From the NCBI RefSeq assembly GCF_009905375.1, contig NW_027418181.1:1-64000 (forward strand): 64,000 bases of DNA. The letters are read 5' to 3'. Positions 41,301-51,964 of the stretch are shown here, piece after piece. Position numbers and translations under genes: made by a program. Position 1 is the stretch's first letter. Every line of letters starts with the position of its first letter. The DNA comes from Apium graveolens. Lineage: Eukaryota > Streptophyta > Magnoliopsida > Apiales > Apiaceae. Below the pieces are notes generated by a model that was given only the letters and a program-made list of their open reading frames with translations, was not told where the DNA came from and ran no database searches.

Positions 41301-42018
41301 TTACCAGGTCATTAAAGTATCGTTTTGCAACCTTAAAAGGTGGGGTTTGAGTGCTGACTAAATGAGGTTCATCAGTACAATAAGTGTAAATAAGTTGACA
41401 GAATCTAGCAAAATAAATAACATCTCGATCCTCTGTCATCCTATCCCCAATAAAACCAATTATTCCAGTTTCAAAATCAAAATGAGTTTGATGAATAATA
41501 GCATACCCTATGTGCTGACTCAGAATTGGGATAACATCAAAATTTGAACATTTGTTCCCAAAAGCTTTGGTGATGCAATCAAAGAAGAAACTCCATTCTC
41601 TTCTGATATTAGCCCATTTCAACTGTCCAAGTTTCGTCAGACTCTTTTCATATCCCAATTCAGCCATTAACTCCCGAAGGGCTGAGTCCTCTGGAATTGA
41701 TAAAGTACAATCTTCTGGAAGATGTAAAGCCCTGCGTACTGTACCAGGAGTGACTACAAAGGATGAATCACCCACTTGGAAGATAATACTGGGAGTTCCA
41801 CGTTGACCACCATCATCAAAAAGTCCAGTCCTCCAAAACCTCAGAACTTGTTGGCTTGAAAAGAATTCAGGCTGTGTTAATACATACCCAACCTCACTAT
41901 GTGCAAGAAGATCTTGCACAAAGTGCAATTCAGATGGAGCTTCAGTGTGATCAAGAACTGCAGCATAGTTGTTGGGGACAAACTTAGCTCCATCAATGAT
42001 TAAATCCTTTGGTGCCAT
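38308..42018 (-). CDS. Third ORF of element B (1236 aa, intact, function unknown)
   Basis: The start is taken at the ATG 42018 (ATGGCACC), matching the Met-Ala-Pro start of A and C, although the frame is open 7 codons further up. The N-terminal domain (about 1-250) shares KWANIRREWSFF, SNFD and YFARF blocks with A's third ORF and resembles plant retrotransposon 'putative transposon protein' domains. The middle is Ser/Thr/Gln/Glu-rich and disordered, with basic patches (RKYKKQRAQW). Coiled coils occur near 640-760 and at the C-terminus. The C-terminal domain differs from A and C. A 24-nt repeat (Arg-Ile-Ser-Ser) lies at 39547-39604. No signal peptide, TM segment or enzyme motif is visible. Confidence 0.82.
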   Translation of the reverse strand: MAPKDLIIDGAKFVPNNYAAVLDHTEAPSELHFVQDLLAHSEVGYVLTQPEFFSSQQVLRFWRTGLFDDGGQRGTPSIIFQVGDSSFVVTPGTVRRALHLPEDCTLSIPEDSALRELMAELGYEKSLTKLGQLKWANIRREWSFFFDCITKAFGNKCSNFDVIPILSQHIGYAIIHQTHFDFETGIIGFIGDRMTEDRDVIYFARFCQLIYTYCTDEPHLVSTQTPPFKVAKRYFNDLVNADTKKKVVRPLQIPKSVKQILVNADPDTYRSVYSDVQPTPNTQNPSTSVPTSHSTQPTLRTYLKSYLSTSQTAQPSSSAPTVKPSSSKPKRTKNVPQTSQKRRRIVLRDESDSEEQVSSREPVVSEAEKEISQKDSEIGGSRLLKRLRRMIVPETPKESKSTRKYKKQRAQWPVLDDEEEAAKEGDQESLISQDKEFAPVTSSSSTPSQEAVSDKANSPSVSLVDPGTSADIDVQHLVVSEVFLLEAPTANNPSTTPVTDVVQTPELSTTPSLHQDADYQTLGEHQDMAVDQNLVSDQQLEDAEASIATHTVVLSEDTDSLSSDAANAGDTGDAAPSVDADEAGPSGHTPQQTLPKSELVQKFVTRAAPVPWSETPAGQEWTKEWNSVSCVPTAIHLAEHLTKADEMLNSDDLKTQLRVTALSIKHLQGLHSTTHVELHKIQENFIKQEQVWKIDKKKFFQPTIDRIAYIEKTQEKQQAQIDDILTNQASQQSQLTEIQSSVELLISLLLPVDAKKGEKVIKYKCNTNKTLQGKDDGNDDQGYSGMGSGHSQGRRFTSRQASHRTSSDTGKRISSAAGKRISSDELLDLDEEMSRQLFLQENPGMDLESLKEEEARLKSEKVTSKSEASGKNSLPKLKGIVIKERTHTEATLARSQPQIDPRSKGKEKVGEPIKVYVPPEEEEITDKKDDLALTSRKVLKTTSDMAQVVQSQEIVSSDIQKKQVTSDRAQVNLISENRSKTLLPGFTKAKQTQSLKTTASGFEARVVTGKEARDKTGLGSADERRVHNTTNDPTSLSEPGIGATPERLNQLESVQMVYHTYLKEYIMLYFMTDSRVYHIRQNAIPLKYFEELEHVLFLLQVDDRITETAANYLKEQIQRQKRLYSVKSDSIYVPKYRDHNGDIVDKKPNTAQIRTYLGIKRLEFNLESDKAYVIRLDQELRKAKINDLRAAIFQTGEDTAELKDIKRRMIDELRYAEKCLLKNYLRTTPDIREIRK
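39547..39604 (-). repeat. 24-nt-phased ATCAGAACTT copies in third ORF (element B)
   Basis: Copies start at 39547, 39571 (variant AGCAGAACTT) and 39595, 24 nt apart, encoding a repeated KRISS-type octapeptide. The spacing equals that of the A and C arrays. Confidence 0.75.
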
Positions 42019-42172
42019 GTGAAAAAAAATGAGATTCAAGTATGCCTGTTAGGTGTTTGAGATAATGTCTGTATGAAAAACCAACGTGAGAAATAAAGAG
42101 AAAGAGAGTAAAAGTAAGGAGAGATATAAAATATGAAGAAAATAAAAGATTAAAGAAATCTTCTCTCTGTTG

Positions 42173-42180
42173 TACTTATA
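42173..42180 (-). promoter_or_regulatory. Internal TATA box for third ORF (element B)
   Basis: TATAAGTA on the - strand, about 162 nt upstream of the ATG at 42018, followed by a CT-rich leader (TCTCTCCTTAC). Comparable to the A, C and D internal promoters. Confidence 0.45.
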
Positions 42181-44385
42181 CTCTGAACAAAAATGTTACC
42201 GTTGGACACCTGTCAGACATGCAGTAATAACGGACAGTTACTGGGCTCGAGAAAACAGGAATCATTACTTACCCATTTGCCTAGTTTCAAGGAAAAACCG
42301 TTCCATGTATCAAGAGAAACAGTTTTAATTCAAAATTTAAACCGTTAGCACTGATTAAATTATTTTTCACTGCATCATTAATATTCTGAAAATACATCAC
42401 ATGAAAATGACCAAGATAAATTAGATAAGTAAGTGCTGAAAATGAATCAGAACTTAATATAAAACAAAATTTATATGGTCATCAGAATATCAATTAGGAT
42501 TTATCAACACAAGATAAAATAACTCAGAGACAAAATCTTGAAGTAAAAAAAACTTTCATTAATATATCAAGACAATACATTTATGAAATGGAAATTACAT
42601 CAATACTTATACAAGATTTTCCCTAAGCTTCTAAACCTAACATCAACAGCCTTAGTCCTAGCGAAGAAGCCTAACAAAGCTTATGATGAAGAAAAACAGG
42701 AAGAAGACGAGATTAAGTCATCTTCTTCTTCCTACTCTCGAAAAATAGAATGGCGAGTCGGATGATTCGCTCTTGCTGGCGGAGACGATGAAGATGAAGT
42801 TCTCTTCGAACGGCCACCAGATCACGTTTGATAACCTCTGGAAATTGAATCCAGAGATTGTGAGGAATGTTGGTGATAGGGTATGGAGTTGGAATTCCAT
42901 TCAAAAAGACATGAACAGTCTCATCACCATAATTGTAGAACCAGCCAAATTCAGCCATTTGTGATGATAAGTGAAAAACGAGAGTGAGTTTGTGATAAAA
43001 GTGTGATGGGAAGGCTGATGTGAAGTGGTTGCTTATATACGCAAGAGAATGCTAGGAGATGCAAAGAAATTGAATGCTGACAGGTAGAATTAATTCTACC
43101 TCGTCTCCCTAGACTTTGAAAAAGAATAACATTCATTGGAAAGAGGAATCATGGTTTAAAACGCACAAGAAACAAGAAACAATGGACTGTTCAAGTACGA
43201 ATACCATTAATCCTAATCATAGTGACTATTAATCTTCCACTTCAACATATTCTAGTTCGAACTGAGACTGTTATCAAATTTTATTCACAGATAAGCCAAG
43301 TAAAGGATTAGACTGAGAAATCAGAACTTAGACCTATACCAGAACTTAACAGTCATCAGAACATAATTTCTTAACTAAAAAAAATGCCCATCTTAGTAAA
43401 TCCTCATACAAGTTCTGAGTTATAGACGTCATAACTTAATCATCAGAACGTGTAACTAGAACTTGTCCTCAGAATTTGTGCAATAATGACACAATGACTG
43501 TTTATCTAAAATAACATAGACCACCACAGAAATTTTCATCATTCAGATGGAGTGACTAGTGTGTGCATTAAGTTAAATAACAGACAAAGAGTAAAGTCTG
43601 ATTCACTTCAGTACATCTTAGAAATAAGGCATAACTAAAATTTTGCTAAAGAGCTGTCATTGTCCTGAAACCTACTGATGAATGAGTTCATGCTTGAGTC
43701 CACCTCAACTGTTTTGTGCTAATTTTATGCATCTTTTGAAATTCTATTTTATAGTGGCTTCTCAGTGTAAGTGAGTCACAACTATTTATCAGAATTTATG
43801 CTATTATCAGAGTATTTCTCCAGTAATCATAGAGTGTGAAAAGTCACCAAGAAAATATTTTGCTTTTCTAATGCATATCTACTTAATACCAGCAATGCAC
43901 TTGGGTCGTCCCTTCCACATTTTTACTCTAGATCTCAAAGGAGTACCTGATTTTATTCTTTGATCTTTTTGCTTTTTCTTTTGATAAGTGAGGTTTATCA
44001 GCACTTAGTACATTCAGCAGTTTTACTAGTATCAGAACTTAACAGATGAGTAGCATTATTCTAATTTGTGACTTAGTAATAAGATATACAAAGTAAACTT
44101 AACTAAGCTCAATTATCAGAATTTGCTAGTGTCATAGGGTTTCCACTGAAATAATTACTTCTTACATGGAATCATTTGTTTATTGAAGACTACTAGGTCA
44201 GTATCTAGCACAGTTATCCTCATAGGATCGAATAGTTACTTGAACAGATATATCACTTATCAGAGTTTAGAAACATATATCAGACAACAGTCAGTACTTA
44301 AAGACATTTATCAATTAAGCACAGAATACACAATGAGATTAATTCTGTAAATACTGAGCATAAAGTCTGATAACACAGAACAAGA
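42181..44385 (-). promoter_or_regulatory. pol-to-third-ORF spacer of element B with many ATCAGAACTT copies
   Basis: About 2.2 kb without a convincing gene. Motif copies and near-copies are scattered, for example 42446, 43320, 43338, 43355, about 44034, and variants around 43440-43480 and 43790-43810. This is much longer than the spacers of A (550 bp) and C (520 bp). A CT-rich region with short frames (42583-43136) resembles no known protein. Confidence 0.6.
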
Positions 44386-47300
44386 CTAAGCAGATTTAGA
44401 GAAAGAACCTGAAACCATTCTAAGTTCATTTACCAATCTTGTAAAAGTAGCTTCACACAGTGGTTTTGTGAAGATATCTGCTAGTTGTTGATCTGTGGGA
44501 ACAAAATGCAATTCCACTGTACCTTCATCCACATGTTCCCTGATGAAGTGGTACCTGATGCTGATGTGCTTTGTCATTGAGTGTTGAACTGGATTACCTG
44601 TCATAGCAATAGCACTTTGATTATCACAGTAAATAGGGATTTTGAAAAATGTTAACCCATAATCCAGTAACTGATTCTTCATCCAAAGAATCTGTGCATA
44701 ACAGCTTTCTGCAGCAATATACTCTGCTTCTGCAGTTGATGTGGAAATTGACTTTTGTTTCTTGCTGTACCAAGAAACCAATCTGCCTCCAAGAAATTGG
44801 CAGCTTCCACTTGTGCTTTTCCTGTCAATTTTGCAACCTGCAAAATCTGCATCTGAGTAACCTATTAGTTTAAAATCTGATTCTCTAGGATACCATAATC
44901 CCAGAGCAGCTGTTCCTTTAAGATACTTAAAGATTCTTTTTACAGCTGTTAAGTGAGGTTCTCTTGGATCTGCTTGAAATCTTGCACAAAGACAGGTAGC
45001 ATACATGATATCAGGTCTACTAGCAGTTATATAGAGTAGAGAGCCAATCATACCTCTGTAGTCAGTAATATCTACTGATTTACCGGTATCCTTATCCAGT
45101 TTTGTCGTAGTGGCCATTAGAGTGGATGCACTTGAACAATCTTGCATTCCAAATTTCTTCAACAAGTTTCTGGTGTACTTGGTTTGACAAATAAAAGTGC
45201 CTTCCTCATTCTGCTTGACTTGAAGGCCCAGAAAATAGCTAAGTTCCCCCATCATACTCATCTGATATCTTGACTGCATTAGCTTGGCAAACTTTTTGCA
45301 AAGTTTGTCATTTGTAGATCCAAAAATGATATCATCAACATAAATCTGGACCAGAAGTAAGTCCTTTCCATGGTTGAGGTAGAACAGTGTTTTGTCTATT
45401 GTCCCTCTGTTGAATCCACTTTCCAGAAGAAACTGAGCTAATGTCTCATACCATGCTCTAGGAGCTTGCTTAAGTCCATAAAGTGCTTTATCAAGCCTGT
45501 AGACATAATCTGGATGTTTGGTATCTACAAAGCCTGGAGGTTGTTCAACATATACCTCCTCCTCCAATTCTCCATTGAGAAAAGCACTTTTCACATCCAT
45601 TTGAAAGACAGTAAACTTTTTGTGAGCAGTATAAGCCAAGAATATCCTTATGGCTTCTAACCTAGCAACTGGTGCAAATGTTTCATCATAATCAATTCCC
45701 TCCTGTTGAGAATATCCTTTTGCAACCAGCCTTGCCTTATTCCTTGTAATTATGCCATCACTGTCAGTTTTGTTTCTGAATACCCACTTTGTACCAACAA
45801 CAGATCTATTCTTTGGTCTTGGCACTAGGGTCCAGACTTTGTTTCTTTCAAATTCATTCAACTCTTCTTGCATTGCTTGCACCCAATCAGCATCTTGAAG
45901 AGCTTCTTCCACTTTCTTTGGCTCAGTCTGAGAGAGAAAAGAATTGTAAAGACATTCATTTGAAGTACCTGTTCTAGTTCTGACACCTGCATCATGATTT
46001 CCAATTATCAAATCAGGTGTATGTGATTTTGTCCACTTCCTTGTAGATGGAAGGTTTTCTCTGAACTAGATGCTCCCCCATGATCCATGCTATTTTCATT
46101 TTCATTTTCTGATGCTCCCCCTGAAACTATGCTCTCTGAGTTGGATTCTTCAGTATTTAGATTTTCAGCACTATCAGAACTTGGCTTATCAGAACTTGAT
46201 GAATCAGAACTTGAAGAGCCAGATGCATGTTCTGATGTTTCTTGAGATGTGGTAGGATCTTGAGTATGCTCCCCCTGCATAGGTGCATCTTCCTTTGACG
46301 TAGTCTCCACAGTTTCAATAACATCAGAGTTTAATCCATCAGAGTTTACAGTATCAGGACTTAGACTATCAGGATTTTCTGTATCAGAATTTGAGTCTTC
46401 ATTTTCAAATCTCAGCTGATCATGGTCAATGAAATCTTCAAGACCAGTAATCTTTTTGTCATCAAAAGAGACATTGATAGATTCCATGACCACTTTTGTT
46501 CTCAAATTATAGACTCTGAAGGCTTTTGTGGAAAGTGGATATCCAACAAAGATTCCTTCATCAGCTTTTAAATCAAACTTTAATACCTGTTCAGGATGAG
46601 TCTTGAGAACAAAACACTTGCATCCAAATACATGAAAATATTTCAGATTTGGCTTCTTTTTCTTCACCATCTCATATGGTGTTTTTCCATGCTTGTTAAT
46701 GAGTGTTGCATTTTGAGTAAAACAAGCAGTCTGCACAGCTTCAGCCCAGAAATAGGTTGGAAGCTTTGCTTCTTCAAGCATTGTACGTGCAGCTTCAATG
46801 AGAGTTCTATTCTTCCTTTCAACAACTCCATTTTGCTGTGGAGTTCCAGGAGCAGAAAATTCCTGCTTTATTCCATGGCTTTTGCAGAACTCTTCCATTA
46901 TCAAATTCTTGAACTCAGTACCATTATCACTCCTTAAAACTTTCACAGAATCTTTGACCATTTTATCCAGATGTTTGACATGATCAATCAAGATAGATGC
47001 AGTTTCACTTTTTGTGTGCAAGAAATACACCCATGTGTATCTGGTGAACTCATCCACTATGACCAACGCATACTTCTTCTTTGCAATAGATATGACATTT
47101 ACTGGACCAAATAGATCAACATGTAGTAGATGATAAGGCTCAAGAATTGATGATTCAGTCTTGCTCTTGAATGAAGATTTTCTTTGTTTGGCCTTCTGAC
47201 AGGAATCACAAAGACCATCAGGAGCAAATACTGACTTTGGCAGTCCTCTCACAAGATTTTTCTTGACCAGTTCATTTATATTGTTGAAATTTAAATGAGA

Positions 47301-47699
47301 GAGTTTCTTATGCCAATTCCAGCTTTCTTCAATTGATGCTCTACTCATCAGACAGATTGCAGAACCATCAGTACTTGTTGAAAGCTTAGCTTCATAAATG
47401 TTACCTTTAGATTTACTCACAATTTCACAGTGTTCTTCAAAGAAATCAACATGATAACCTCTGTCACAGATTTGACTTATACTCAGTAGGTTGTGTTTAA
47501 GTCCTGAGACTAGAGCTACTTGTTTAATTATGACACTTCCAAGATTGATATTGCCATATCCCAATGTTTTTCCAATGTTGCCATCTCCATAAGAAACACT
47601 TGGGTCAGCTTTCTCTACAAAGTCTGATAGCAGGGCCTTATTTCCAGTCATATGTCCTGAACATCCACTGTCCAGAACTAGAATATTTTTCCTGTTGCC
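44386..47699 (-). pseudogene. pol: pol of element B (single 1-nt frameshift)
   Basis: Protease DSGCS (about 47668), pre-integrase finger (CDSCQKAKQRKSSF), integrase with SDNGTEF and NGVVERK, then RT with YVDDIIFGS and RNase H ([15 protein letters not shown] ... ADIFTKPL), ending at 44386. The only break is a 1-nt loss near 46060-46070 in the integrase-RT linker, splitting 46008-47699 from 44386-46011. The linker carries two 15-nt-spaced motif arrays and three GGGGGAG blocks (46073, 46115, 46269 on the opposite strand). Otherwise intact. Confidence 0.95.
46173..46392 (-). repeat. 15-nt-phased ATCAGAACTT arrays in integrase-RT linker (element B)
   Basis: Copies start at 46173, 46188 and 46203, then 46323, 46338, 46353, 46368 and 46383, each step exactly 15 nt, with small base changes (GAGTTT, GGACTT, GAATTT). 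They encode Ser-Asp-rich repeats. Confidence 0.85.
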
Positions 47700-47738
47700 C
47701 TGCAATCACAAAGACCACTAATTATTAATTTTAAGGAC
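47700..47738 (-). other. 39-nt GT...AG gag/pol junction (element B)
   Basis: GTCCTT after a Trp codon, two stop codons, then TTTGTGATTGCAG before the protease frame. Length 39 nt (phase 0), so gag and pol share a frame but are parted by stops; removal would join them. Confidence 0.55.
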
Positions 47739-50054
47739 CCAGACTTGCTTGGATCCTTTGGCCTTATTAAGTTTGTTAACATTTGCAGCGGATTTAGCAT
47801 CAGAGTTTATGTTAACATTTTTCTTATCAGAACTTACACTATCAGACTTTGAATCAGAATTTACACTAGAAGGAACAATGGAAACTTTCTTCAAAGAAGG
47901 TTTTATTTGATAGTAATCATAGTACAAACTATGATATTCCTTACAAGTATAAATGGAATGCCATAAACTACCATAATGAAAACAAGGATTTTGTGGTTTG
48001 TATCTAACAGACTGACTCTTAACTCCTGATTTTGAAGGTAAGGAGTTAATATTCTTATTCTTCCTACAAAAAGAAGCCAGATGGTTAGAACTTCCACAGT
48101 TATGACATGTTTTCCTAGGAGCATCAGGAACAGGTTTATAATCATTGCTTTTATTCACACCTTCCTTTCCATTCCTATTTTTCCTAGGTGATTTTACCTT
48201 GTTTGCATTCTTGACATCTTTCAGCTTATGCTTAAGCTGCTTCTTTGTCATTAAGCCTATGTTCACTTCTGCTGTCTTTTCCTGTTTTAGTTTGTCAGAA
48301 GTTGATTCCTTTGTAACTTCTGATTTTTCATTTTCAGACTTTACAGTTACAAACTTAACAGGTTTTAACTTTGGCTTTTGCTTATCAACAGACTTAATTT
48401 CTTCAGTTCCTTTATCTTTCTTATCTTCTCCATAACCTAAGCCCTCTTTCCAGTTTCCACTCCTTAGCAAATTTTGAGTTGTTTTTCCAGAGTTAGTCCA
48501 AGTCCTGATAATCTCTCTTTCCTTTTCTAACTCAGTTTTTAGAGATTCATTTAATTTTAGCACTTCATTCATAACATAAAAAGCATCATCTCTATCCTTC
48601 TGAGTTTGATGGAACATGACTAACTCTTTTTCTAAGAAATCATTTCTTTTCTTAAATGCAAGATTTTCAGAAGTTAATCTTTCACATGTTAAAGTTTGAT
48701 CTCTATAACTAACAAAAATGGTTTTAAGATATCTTCTCAACTCATTAATATCATCAGTATGAAAAGCATAAGTAGTCTGAGGTACCTTTGTTTCAGCAGC
48801 TTCAGAACTGCTCTCAGCACTTTCTTTATCAGCATTTGTCATCAATGCATAGTTTTCCTCACTTTCAGAGTCTGAGGTGTCTGTCCAGCTTTTCTACTTT
48901 GTGACAAGAGCCTTGCCTTTGTCACCCTTTACCTTCTTGCAGTCAGGAGATATGTGGCCTTTCTCACCACAGTTATAGCATTTAACATTGGTGTAATCTC
49001 CTCTGTCAGACTTTCCTCCTCTGCCTTCAGATCTTCTGAAATTCTTTTTATCAGAACTTATGCCTTTCCTGGAAAACTTCTTTCCCTTCCTGAACTTCCT
49101 GTATGCAATCTTTGTGATTCCTTTCACCATAAGAGCACACAACTTCATCATCTCCTCATCAGCATCAGTCTCAGGCAAGCTTTCAGAATCTGAGTCATCA
49201 TCACTCTCAGAACTTGATGACTCAGTATCAGACTTTATGAAAAGAGCTTTATCCTTGTCTTTCTTTGAGGAAGCTGCTTTGGGGAATTCTTCTTCAGCCT
49301 TAAGAGCAACCGTCCTTGACTTTCCTCCTTTCCTCTTGCTTCTTTGTTCCATCTCCAGCTCATGAGTCTTGAGCATTCCATAGATTTCGTCAAGAGTTGT
49401 TTCATCAAGATTGTAATTGTCTCTTATTGTCGTTGCCTTCAAATCCCAGCATTCAGGAAGAGCTAACAGGAACTTAAGGTTTGAATCTTCAAGATAATAC
49501 TCTTTATCAACCAATGACAAATCATTCAAAAGTTTGACAAATCTATCATATAAATCATTCAATGACTCATTAGTCTTTGAGTCAAAGTGTTCATACTCTT
49601 GAGTGAGTATTGTCTTCCTGTTCTTCTTAATTGTGTCAGTTCCCTGACACCTTGTTTCCAGAGCATCCCATATCTCCTTAGCAGTCTTGCAGTTGATTAC
49701 CCTGTTTGACATTACATTATCAATGGCACTATGCTGTAAGTGTCGTACCTTAGCATCCTTAGCAATTGATGCTATGTCTTCAGCAGTATAATCACTCTTC
49801 TCTTTTGGTACGGTCTTTGCTGCTTCACCTGCAACTGCAACAACGAGCTTGGTTGGTTTGTGAGGGCCTTCCTTGATTCTATCAAGGTATTCTGGATCTG
49901 TTGCTTCCAGGAACATGGTTATCCTTACCTTCCATATGGGATATTCAGATGGTCTCAGTATGGGAACTCTGATGGTCTCATACCGACTCTGAATTTGTGT
50001 CTTTGGTGATTCCTCAGTTTTGGTAGGCTTAGTTGGAGTTTCTGTGTCCGACAT
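47739..50054 (-). pseudogene. gag: gag of element B (one in-frame TAG)
   Basis: ATG at 50054 (MSDTETPTKP). The Gag helical domain is followed by a zinc knuckle CYNCGEKGHISPDC near 48930-48970. TAG at 48894-48896 interrupts the frame; reading continues in the same frame through a coiled coil and a second knuckle CHNCGSSNHLASFC (near 48070-48110). By comparison with A, whose gag spans both knuckles, the TAG replaces a sense codon, probably Gln; readthrough cannot be excluded. Confidence 0.88.
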
Positions 50055-50090
50055 GATTGTGTTTGGATCTTTAACTGTATGTATGTTAAC

Positions 50091-50108
50091 AGATAGGATC
50101 TGATACCA
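50091..50108 (-). other. Primer-binding site of element B
   Basis: On the - strand TGGTATCAGATCC follows the 5' LTR after two bases; it resembles the initiator tRNA-Met complement with one change (GAT for GAG). Confidence 0.8.
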
Positions 50109-50110
50109 AT

Positions 50111-50724
50111 TGTTAGGTTACACACACACTGTAGAGGGGGTGAATACAGTGTATAGTACACTCAAATCAAACTTTAAGAACTTAAGTAACAGAAAACAAA
50201 CTTTATTAAAACAATAAACTCTGTTACAGTATGGAACTGTTACCTCTCAGTGATGAACAAATATCACGAGAGCTGCTAGGGTTACAATGAATATCTTCTC
50301 TAATAATGATAACACTTATAGTGTAAACCCTATGTCTGTGTTTATATACTACACAGTTACAAGATAATCGCTAATTGATATGGAATATAATTCTGCTTCC
50401 TAAAATATATCAATCAGATATCTTTTCTTCCAAGTATTCCATTCTTTACGAAATTCCTTCTTCATGCATATCTCTTCTTATGTTTATCTTGATCTTCTTT
50501 CCTTTAATCAGCTACTGTCCTTATCTGATTGTCCTTCAGCACTTAAGTTCTGATATCTATCTTCTGATGATTATCTCCTGATAACATAAGTACTGATATC
50601 CTTAAGTCCTGACTTCCAGTATAAGTACTGATCAACAGTTAAGTATTGATTTATCCTGTTCAAGTAAGATCTGAAAGCTAAACATAAAACATATTAGCCA
50701 TGACATTATCAAATATATCTAACA
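50111..50724 (-). repeat. 5' LTR of element B (614 bp)
   Basis: Near-identical to 37483-38099; 6 substitutions, one 2-nt and one 1-nt indel. The TATA box on the - strand lies at about 50348-50340. Confidence 0.95.
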
Positions 50725-50729
50725 CAGGT

Positions 50730-51926
50730 AATTACTACAAACCTTGCATATTTATCTAAAGCTGAGTGTAATGATGCCATAAATGACATATCTACAGAGT
50801 TATATCATTTGCGTGTTACACTTAAGTCTCTTACTAAAGAAAATGCTAAAATTAAAGAAAACAATTTGTTTTTGAGTGAGAGAAATAATGTGCTTGAGTC
50901 TCAGTTCATTGATTTTGAAAAGTTTAGAATTGAGTGTAAGATTGCCAAGGAGGAATTAACTGAGTCCTTGAAGAAAGAAGAAATTTTGAAGAAGCAGCTC
51001 GAGCGTGAACAAGAGGTGATTAAGGCATGGAAAACATCCAGGGATGTCCATGCTCAAATCACCAAAGTTCAAGTAATTGAGTCTTTCTGTGATGCAGCCT
51101 GGAAAAAGAACAAAGAGAAACTAGAACCAAATTTGGTAGATGGAGTGTTGACAGATATAGACTCGACGGATGATGAGGATCATCCGTCGGATAACAAAAA
51201 GGGTTATCCGTCGAATGATGAAAATCCTCATCCGTCGGTTGTGAGCAAGCCTATCAGTAAAGCCAAACTAGTTAAGTTAAATGAGAAGTATGGGTCTGTT
51301 TCCAAGAACTTTGTTTCAGGAGAATCGAGTCAAGTTAAGAAAGGGAAAAAGACTAATGTTGGTCACATGACTGTCAAACAGTTAAGTGACAGACTTGAAA
51401 AGATTGAGGTAAAAACAGAGACTAAAAAGAAAAACAATAGGAATTGTAAAGTAGGGATTAACAAACATAGTAACTACACACCTGATAAATATGCTCCTAG
51501 AAAAATATGTGTCAAGTGTGGTAGTGTAAATCACCTGTCTGTTAATTGCAAATCTGCCATCCTACTTCCATATCTGTGCCACCTCAATTTCCTAACATGA
51601 ATGCCATGCCTCCCATGCCTATGAATGCTATGTCTACACAGAATATGAATGCACAGTTTGATAACATGCCAATTACACCTAATCATTATTATGCTGCATT
51701 CAGTATGCCACAAATGCCATTTATCATGCCATACTGGAATAACATGTTTACTAATAGCATGCCATTTCCTGTTAATAATAATATGCATGATAATTCTGTT
51801 ACAATGAATGGTTTCAAAGGCTCAACTCAGATGACCAAGAATGAATCTGATATCCCCAAGTCAAATGAGGTAAAGCCTAAGAAACAGAAAAAGAAAGCTA
51901 ACAAGGCAGGACCCAAGGAAACTTGG
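50730..51926 (+). pseudogene. gag: gag of element C, 3' part
   Basis: Continues gag after the B insertion: coiled coil (50800-51100), CGACGGAT array at 51173-51237, zinc knuckle CVKCGSVNHLSVNC near 51510-51550, and a Met/Pro-rich tail to KETW. A frameshift near 51555-51565 separates 50809-51600 from 51546-51944. Confidence 0.85.
51173..51237 (+). repeat. 24-nt-phased ATCCGTCG array in gag linker (element C)
   Basis: TCGACGGAT at 51173, then ATCCGTCG at 51182, 51206 and 51230, exactly 24 nt apart. The amino acids change from A's His-Pro-Leu to His/Tyr-Pro-Ser, following the DNA motif. Confidence 0.88.
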
Positions 51927-51964
51927 GTACCAAAATCAACTTGATTTGATATTGATGTGTGTAG
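51927..51964 (+). other. 38-nt GT...AG gag/pol junction (element C)
   Basis: GTACC after the Trp codon, a TGA stop, then GTGTGTAG before pol. Length 38 nt (phase 2), versus 37 in A, yet removal again joins the frames. Confidence 0.58.

Larger units (their letters stand above)
37483..50724 (-). mobile_element. Element B: nearly intact SIRE-type Ty1/copia, 13.2 kb
   Basis: Complete from LTR to LTR, on the - strand, flanked by CAGGT (37478-37482 and 50725-50729). The LTRs (617 and 614 bp) differ by 6 substitutions and two short indels, about 1%, so the insertion is recent. Excising it restores element C's gag frame. Gene order reading leftwards: gag, GT...AG junction, pol, 2.3-kb spacer with TATA, third ORF, PPT. 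The AAGTNCTGAT motif family is spread through LTR, gag, pol, spacer and third ORF. Confidence 0.97.

Noticed and set aside
42583..43136. Short frames on both strands in B's spacer as a gene
   Set aside because: Several overlapping frames of 60-81 codons on both strands with no domain; GC-rich patch alone is not evidence.
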